Assembly: GCA_043736395.1 (NCBI GenBank)
Contig: JAYTCQ010000344.1
Span: 1 to 18,128 of the forward strand
Direction: 5' to 3'
DNA: 18,128 nucleotides
Source of the DNA: JAFDVL01 sp043736395
GTDB taxonomy: Bacteria > Acidobacteriota > Blastocatellia > RBC074
The position numbers and the translations under genes are program-made. The notes beneath the pieces were generated by a model, which saw only the letters and a program-made list of their open reading frames with translations, ran no database searches and had not been told where the DNA came from. Shown here piece by piece: positions 14,931 through 18,128 of this stretch (position 1 is its first letter; each line of letters starts with the position of its first letter).

Positions 14931-14945
14931 TTCCGCATTTTGGAA
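14931..14945. promoter_or_regulatory. Candidate operator half-pair 1 (TTCCGCATTTTGGAA)
   Basis: A pseudo-palindrome TTCC-N7-GGAA, preceded by G. A near-identical box (13 of 15 bases) lies 76 bases downstream. Both are close to the end of the IclR-HTH regulator gene, so they are candidate binding sites for it. No experimental motif is known to me for this regulator. Confidence 0.35.
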
Positions 14946-15006
14946 TCTAATAATTGCTTTATGTTAGATTAAAGTTGGTAAACTGATTTATTTTGATAGG
15001 TGAGAG

Positions 15007-15021
15007 TTCCGTATTGTGGAA
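15007..15021. promoter_or_regulatory. Candidate operator half-pair 2 (TTCCGTATTGTGGAA)
   Basis: This is the second copy of the TTCC-N7-GGAA box. It overlaps the -35-like TTGTGG at 15014-15019, a position where binding would block or alter transcription towards the receptor gene. The spacing of 76 bases (about seven helical turns) from the first box would allow looping. Confidence 0.35.
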
Positions 15022-15041
15022 AATGACTTGAGCGGTATATT
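15014..15041 (+). promoter_or_regulatory. Possible sigma70-like promoter for the receptor gene
   Basis: TTGTGG (15014-15019) and TATATT (15036-15041) are separated by 16 bases. The match is moderate and in AT-rich DNA, so chance is a real alternative. If used, the leader to the ATG at 15414 would be about 365 bases. Confidence 0.22.
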
Positions 15042-15201
15042 TCTCGTTGCTAATTTTGGGGAGTGCATCATAATTCATAATGGTCATATTCGTTTTAATA
15101 ATTTCCTAGGTTTCTAATCATCTTTGCTGGGTGAATTGTGACCCGTAATTAAGCGGTTAAGTAACAAATAGAATTACAAAATCATGCTGGCTGGGTTGAT
15201 T

Positions 15202-15223
15202 CCACTTTTAGTTCTAAAAGTGG
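15202..15223. repeat. Perfect 10-bp inverted repeat with 2-base spacer
   Basis: CCACTTTTAG (15202-15211), TT, then CTAAAAGTGG (15214-15223). No T-run follows (GTCGGTCG), so it is not a normal terminator. A dimeric-regulator operator or an RNA hairpin in the receptor leader are the main options. Confidence 0.55.
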
Positions 15224-15400
15224 GTCGGTCGTAGTCTGTCTCAATCGCAGACACCTGTTATTTTACGAATCGTATTATCCCCAAAACGATTCAATGCTGA
15301 TGCAGTTCGGGTCAGCTTTTCTGTGTACTCACCTCGCCAGAGATTACACAATCGTATTCACACAGAAAGTCGTTTTCACTCCCCCAAACGATTTAATTCC

Positions 15401-15405
15401 AGGAG
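15401..15405 (+). promoter_or_regulatory. Ribosome binding site AGGAG for the broken receptor
   Basis: AGGAG ends 8 bases before the ATG at 15414, where a signal peptide (MRKLSCLFALLVLCLGV) begins. It supports 15414 rather than 15294 as the original start. The translation signal itself is intact although the gene is not. Confidence 0.75.
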
Positions 15406-15413
15406 TTCAATTT

Positions 15414-16858
15414 ATGAGAAAATTATCTTGTCTATTTGCTCTGCTTGTTTTGTGTTTAGGGGTAACAAGTGCGCTTAAAGCGCAAACTGCAACGGGGCAA
15501 ATTACCGGAACTGTGAAAGACGCCAGCGGGGCAGTACTCGCGCGAGCGAAAGTCACCGTGACAAACCAGTCCACCAACTTTACCCGTGAAACAAACACGA
15601 GTGACGATGGCACTTATGTGTTCCCATTGCTGCCTATCGTCCCTTCAATGACGACAAGACGGTCGTGCGCGGCGGTTATGGCATTTTCTATGATTCCGCA
15701 GAAGGCCGTGAAATTGACGGCGCTGCGGACATCTTCCCGTACGTGAGCCGCGGCAATTACATTCAAAGTTTAGGACAGACGAACCTGTTGACGACGAATA
15801 ACCTATTCCCCAATTTTGCCAACATCGGTGTGGCGACACCTGCGGCCAACGGCTTCCTTGCGGTAAGCATGTCGCCGGAGCCGAGGAATCCGTATGTCCA
15901 GCAATGGTCACTCGGCGTGCAACGCGGACTGAGCAACAACACGACGCTGGAACTCAACTACATCGGAGCGAAAGGCACTCACTTGCTGATGCGTCGCAAC
16001 ATCGCGCAAGCGCGCGTGCCAACGAATCCGGCAGTTTGTGCGGCAACGCCAACCGCAGGCGACTGTCCGGTGCTGGCGCGTCGCCCCTTTGTTAACTTCG
16101 GCACCTACATTGACAGCGATTGGTCAGGCAATTCCAGCTACAACGCCTTCAATGCCAAAGTGGAGCATCGCAGCAATTCGTTTCTCTTCACCGCCGTGTA
16201 TACGTTTGCGAAGAGCATTGACAGCAAATCCGCCGCTGCTGGTATCGGCAATGACGTCGCGGGTTGGCAGGGCTTTTTGAACAACGCAGACATTCGTCGG
16301 GATCGCGGTCGTTCGGAATTCGATGTCGATCACCGTTTGGTGAGCAGCTTGGTTTATGAGTTGCCGATTGGACGCGGGAAGAAATTTGGCAACAATTTGC
16401 ACAAGGCGGCTGATCTATTGATCGGCGGCTGGCAGGTGAATGCTATCGCAACATTCCAACGCGGGTTCCCGATGTCCATCACCGCAGCAGACGTCGGTGG
16501 TTTGAACGATACGTTCGGCACGAACCGCGCTGATCTTGTCGGAACAGCCAAGCTCACCAAAACGCTGAACCAGTGGTTTGATACCTCTGCATTTAGGCAA
16601 CCCGCCGCGGGCTTCCTCGGCACTTCAGGACGCAGCATCTTGCGTGCACCGGGCATTCACAACTGGGATACGGGATTGTTCAAGAACTTCACGATCACGG
16701 AGAAATTGAGCTTCCAATTCCGATTTGAGTCTTTCAATGCTTGGAACCACACGCAATGGGGCGTCCCTGTGCGGAGTGTGGCCGATTCGCGGGTTGGGCA
16801 GATTTTAGGCACCAGAGCCGCACGCATCAATCAACTTGGAGCGAAGTTAGTTTGGTGA
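15414..16858 (+). pseudogene. Oar-like TonB-dependent receptor, large internal deletion with frame change
   Basis: The N-terminal remnant (15414 to about 15635) has a signal peptide and the front of a carboxypeptidase-regulatory-like domain (ATGQITGTVKDASGAVLARA, ending GTYVFPLLP). In intact homologues this continues with PGTY and then a plug and barrel. Here it runs straight into sequence that in another frame reads AYRPFNDDKTVVRGGYGIF, the start of the C-terminal barrel third. That frame is open to 16858 with normal barrel features (WSLGVQRGLSNNTTLELNYIG, FDVDHRLVSSLVYELPIG, GLFKNFTITEKLSFQFRFESFNAWNH) and ends in LVW. In the N-terminal frame translation stops at 15746. About 74 plus 408 codons remain, against roughly 1,000-1,200 residues in the family, so the plug, TonB-exposed region and most strands are gone. 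A short GCTGCCT (15629-15635) at the join suggests recombination or an assembly collapse. Confidence 0.85.
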
Positions 16859-16886
16859 TGTTTCAGGTGAATACTTGAGCAATTAG

Positions 16887-16920
16887 ACCCGTCAGGTCAC
16901 AATGATCTGGCGGGTTTTTT
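16887..16920 (+). terminator. Rho-independent terminator after the receptor remnant
   Basis: A 12-bp stem, ACCCGTCAGGTC (16887-16898) with GATCTGGCGGGT (16904-16915), pairs fully if two G-U pairs are allowed. The loop is ACAAT and a run of six T residues follows (16915-16920). It isolates the receptor from the TPR gene, whose ribosome binding site begins 4 bases later. Confidence 0.85.
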
Positions 16921-16935
16921 CTCAGGGAGTAACAA

Positions 16936-18081
16936 ATGTTAGCGAGAGTATTTATTTTTATTTTTTTCTTACCTGTCTGCGTATTGGCACAGCAAGGCTC
17001 CGATGCGAAGTTACAACGCTACGCCCGAGTCGGGGAAAAAGCTTTGGCATCTGGACGTTATGATGAAGCGGCACAGGCGTATGAAAAAATCCGTGAACTG
17101 GCTCCGACGATGGCTGAGGCACACGCGCGGCTCGGACTGATTTATTTTCAATCCGGCAAATTCGAACAGGCTGTTCCGGCGCTTCGTCAGGCCATCAAAT
17201 TAAAACCGACGTTGCCGAATATTGATGTCTTACTGGCGATGTCGCTGTCAGAACTCGGACAATATCAGGAAGCTGTTCCGATCTTGCAGAAAGGATTTAA
17301 GCGCGTGACTGATCCGGCGTTGAAACGTTCGAGCGGATTGCAATTGCAACGGGCGTACGCCGGGCTAAAAGAAGATGACAAGGCTGTCGAAATTGCGTTG
17401 GAATTAACTCGTTTGTATCCCAAAGACCCGGAAATTCTTTATCACTCCAGTCGGTTGTTTGCGAATTATGCATATCTTTCTGCCGTGAAAATTTCACAGG
17501 TTGCGCCGGATTCGCTCTGGCTGCAATTGGCTGCGGGTGAAGCGCACGAGAGTCAGGGACAGTTGGAATCCGCGCTCGGCGCGTACCGCGAAGTTTTGAA
17601 AAAAAATCCGAATCATCCCGGCATCCATTTTCGTCTAGGACGTGTGCAGTTAGCGCGTGCTGCGCAGGATGCAACCGCTGAAGCGGAAGCGCTCAAAGAA
17701 TTCGAACAGGAATTGCAACTTGATCCGACGAATGCGAATGCGGCGTACGAAGCGGGCGAATTGCATCGCAAGGCTACACGCTTTGATCCGGCGAAAAATT
17801 TATTTGCACTTGCCGTAAAATATTATCCTGATTTTGAAGATGCGCTGGTTGGACTCGGACGGACAGAAGTTGCGCTGCGACACGCGGAACAGGCGATCAC
17901 GCCGCTACGCAAAGCCGTTGCCTTAAATGCCAACAATGAAGTCGCATGGTTTCAATTGACACAAGCTTACCGAACATTAGGCAATGCGGCAGAGCAACAA
18001 AAAGCGTTCACGCAATCTGAAAACATAGACGCTGGCGGCACCAAATTTTTCACGACCGGACGTAACGAAACAAAAAGTTGA
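16936..18081 (+). CDS. Exported tetratricopeptide-repeat protein
   Basis: A 381-residue protein with a signal peptide (residues 1-18, very hydrophobic FIFIFFLPVCVLA, cleavage near AQQ). The rest is almost entirely TPR helices, about eight to nine repeats. Clear units include ALASGRYDEAAQAYEKIRELAP, GLIYFQSGKFEQAVPALRQAIKLKP, GQYQEAVPILQKGF, GQLESALGAYREVLKKNP and RHAEQAITPLRKAVALNANN. No catalytic domain is present, so it is a periplasmic or surface protein-binding scaffold. The ATG follows AGGGAG (16924-16929) by 6 bases. It lies beyond a strong terminator, so it either has its own promoter in the short gap or depends on read-through. Exported TPR proteins often follow TonB-dependent receptors in Acidobacteriota, which may explain the position. 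Its partner is unknown. Confidence 0.88.
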   Translation: MLARVFIFIFFLPVCVLAQQGSDAKLQRYARVGEKALASGRYDEAAQAYEKIRELAPTMAEAHARLGLIYFQSGKFEQAVPALRQAIKLKPTLPNIDVLLAMSLSELGQYQEAVPILQKGFKRVTDPALKRSSGLQLQRAYAGLKEDDKAVEIALELTRLYPKDPEILYHSSRLFANYAYLSAVKISQVAPDSLWLQLAAGEAHESQGQLESALGAYREVLKKNPNHPGIHFRLGRVQLARAAQDATAEAEALKEFEQELQLDPTNANAAYEAGELHRKATRFDPAKNLFALAVKYYPDFEDALVGLGRTEVALRHAEQAITPLRKAVALNANNEVAWFQLTQAYRTLGNAAEQQKAFTQSENIDAGGTKFFTTGRNETKS

Positions 18082-18092
18082 GCAATAAGGTA

Positions 18093-18108
18093 GCGAGGCG
18101 TCTCGCCT
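18093..18108. repeat. Short palindromic sequence at window end, possible repeat fragment
   Basis: AGGCG-TCT-CGCCT (18096-18108) sits within a GC-rich tail that contrasts with the preceding gene. It may be the start of another dispersed palindromic repeat cut by the window edge. Too little is visible to classify it. Confidence 0.3.
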
Positions 18109-18128
18109 GCGGTTTGCGAGCGAAGCAA

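Larger units (their letters stand above)
14868..15413. other. 546-bp AT-rich intergenic region with paired palindromes and repeats
   Basis: No coding sequence is supported here. A frame open from 15294 leads into the receptor fragment, but its first 40 residues look like untranslated leader. The left half is very AT-rich (22% GC in 14881-14940). The region holds two similar pseudo-palindromes (14931-14945 and 15007-15021), a possible promoter (15014-15041), a perfect 10-bp inverted repeat (15202-15223), a degenerate direct repeat (15279-15295 and 15381-15397) and a 9-bp inverted repeat (15318-15326 with 15360-15368). The long leader suggests a regulated promoter for the receptor gene. Confidence 0.7.

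Noticed and set aside
15294..15413. Start of the receptor frame at 15294
   Set aside because: It would put 40 non-signal residues before a good signal peptide. AGGAG at 15401-15405 selects 15414.
14868..15413. CRISPR, tRNA or small RNA gene in the large intergenic region
   Set aside because: There is no regularly spaced repeat, no cloverleaf, and no promoter-plus-terminator pair that would define a stand-alone RNA.

Overview
The window looks like chromosomal DNA of an Acidobacteriota member, probably from or near the Blastocatellia. This rests on gene style, not on any marker gene: an Oar-like TonB-dependent receptor (here broken), exported PQQ-dependent alcohol dehydrogenases with dedicated c-type cytochromes, a GH3 enzyme with a calcium-loop N-terminus, and short structured repeats scattered between genes. 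Every convincing gene is on the + strand. I see no rRNA, tRNA, CRISPR array, transposase or phage gene.

Layout. (1) 1-2698: the 3' end of a type B carboxylesterase and an exported GH3 glycosidase, both suited to opening plant-type esters and glycosides. (2) 2817-7397: an export-oriented oxidation module. It contains a monohaem cytochrome fused to a ComEA-like helix-hairpin-helix domain, a dihaem cytochrome c, and two tandem PQQ-dependent dehydrogenases that are about four-fifths identical by eye. Both dehydrogenases carry the D-x-D active-site pattern linked to lanthanide use. (3) 7406-7486: an 81-bp palindromic repeat that also reads as a Rho-independent terminator. (4) 7506-14867: a catabolic-looking cluster with a group A FAD monooxygenase, an AT-rich cytochrome c/sugar dehydrogenase fusion, a quinate/shikimate-type dehydrogenase, a cupin, a GlcG/HbpS-like protein, a metal-dependent amidohydrolase and a regulator that joins an IclR-type HTH to a periplasmic-binding-protein-like sensor. 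Two unrelated inverted-repeat elements sit between genes of this cluster. (5) 14868-15413: a 546-bp AT-rich intergenic region with paired pseudo-palindromes, a perfect 10-bp inverted repeat and degenerate direct repeats. (6) 15414-16858: a TonB-dependent receptor gene that has lost its plug and most of its barrel, with the two remnants in different frames. (7) A strong terminator, then an exported TPR protein.

A plausible reading (inference) is that the esterase and GH3 enzyme release alcohol, sugar or phenolic moieties outside the cell. The PQQ enzymes would then oxidise alcohols in the periplasm and pass electrons through the cytochromes. The downstream cluster would process cyclic or aromatic products under control of the fusion regulator. 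The substrate is not determined by the sequence. The observations most worth following are the duplicated putative lanthanide dehydrogenases, the cytochrome-HhH fusion, the IclR-HTH/sugar-sensor fusion with its possible operator pair, and the receptor deletion at a short repeat.
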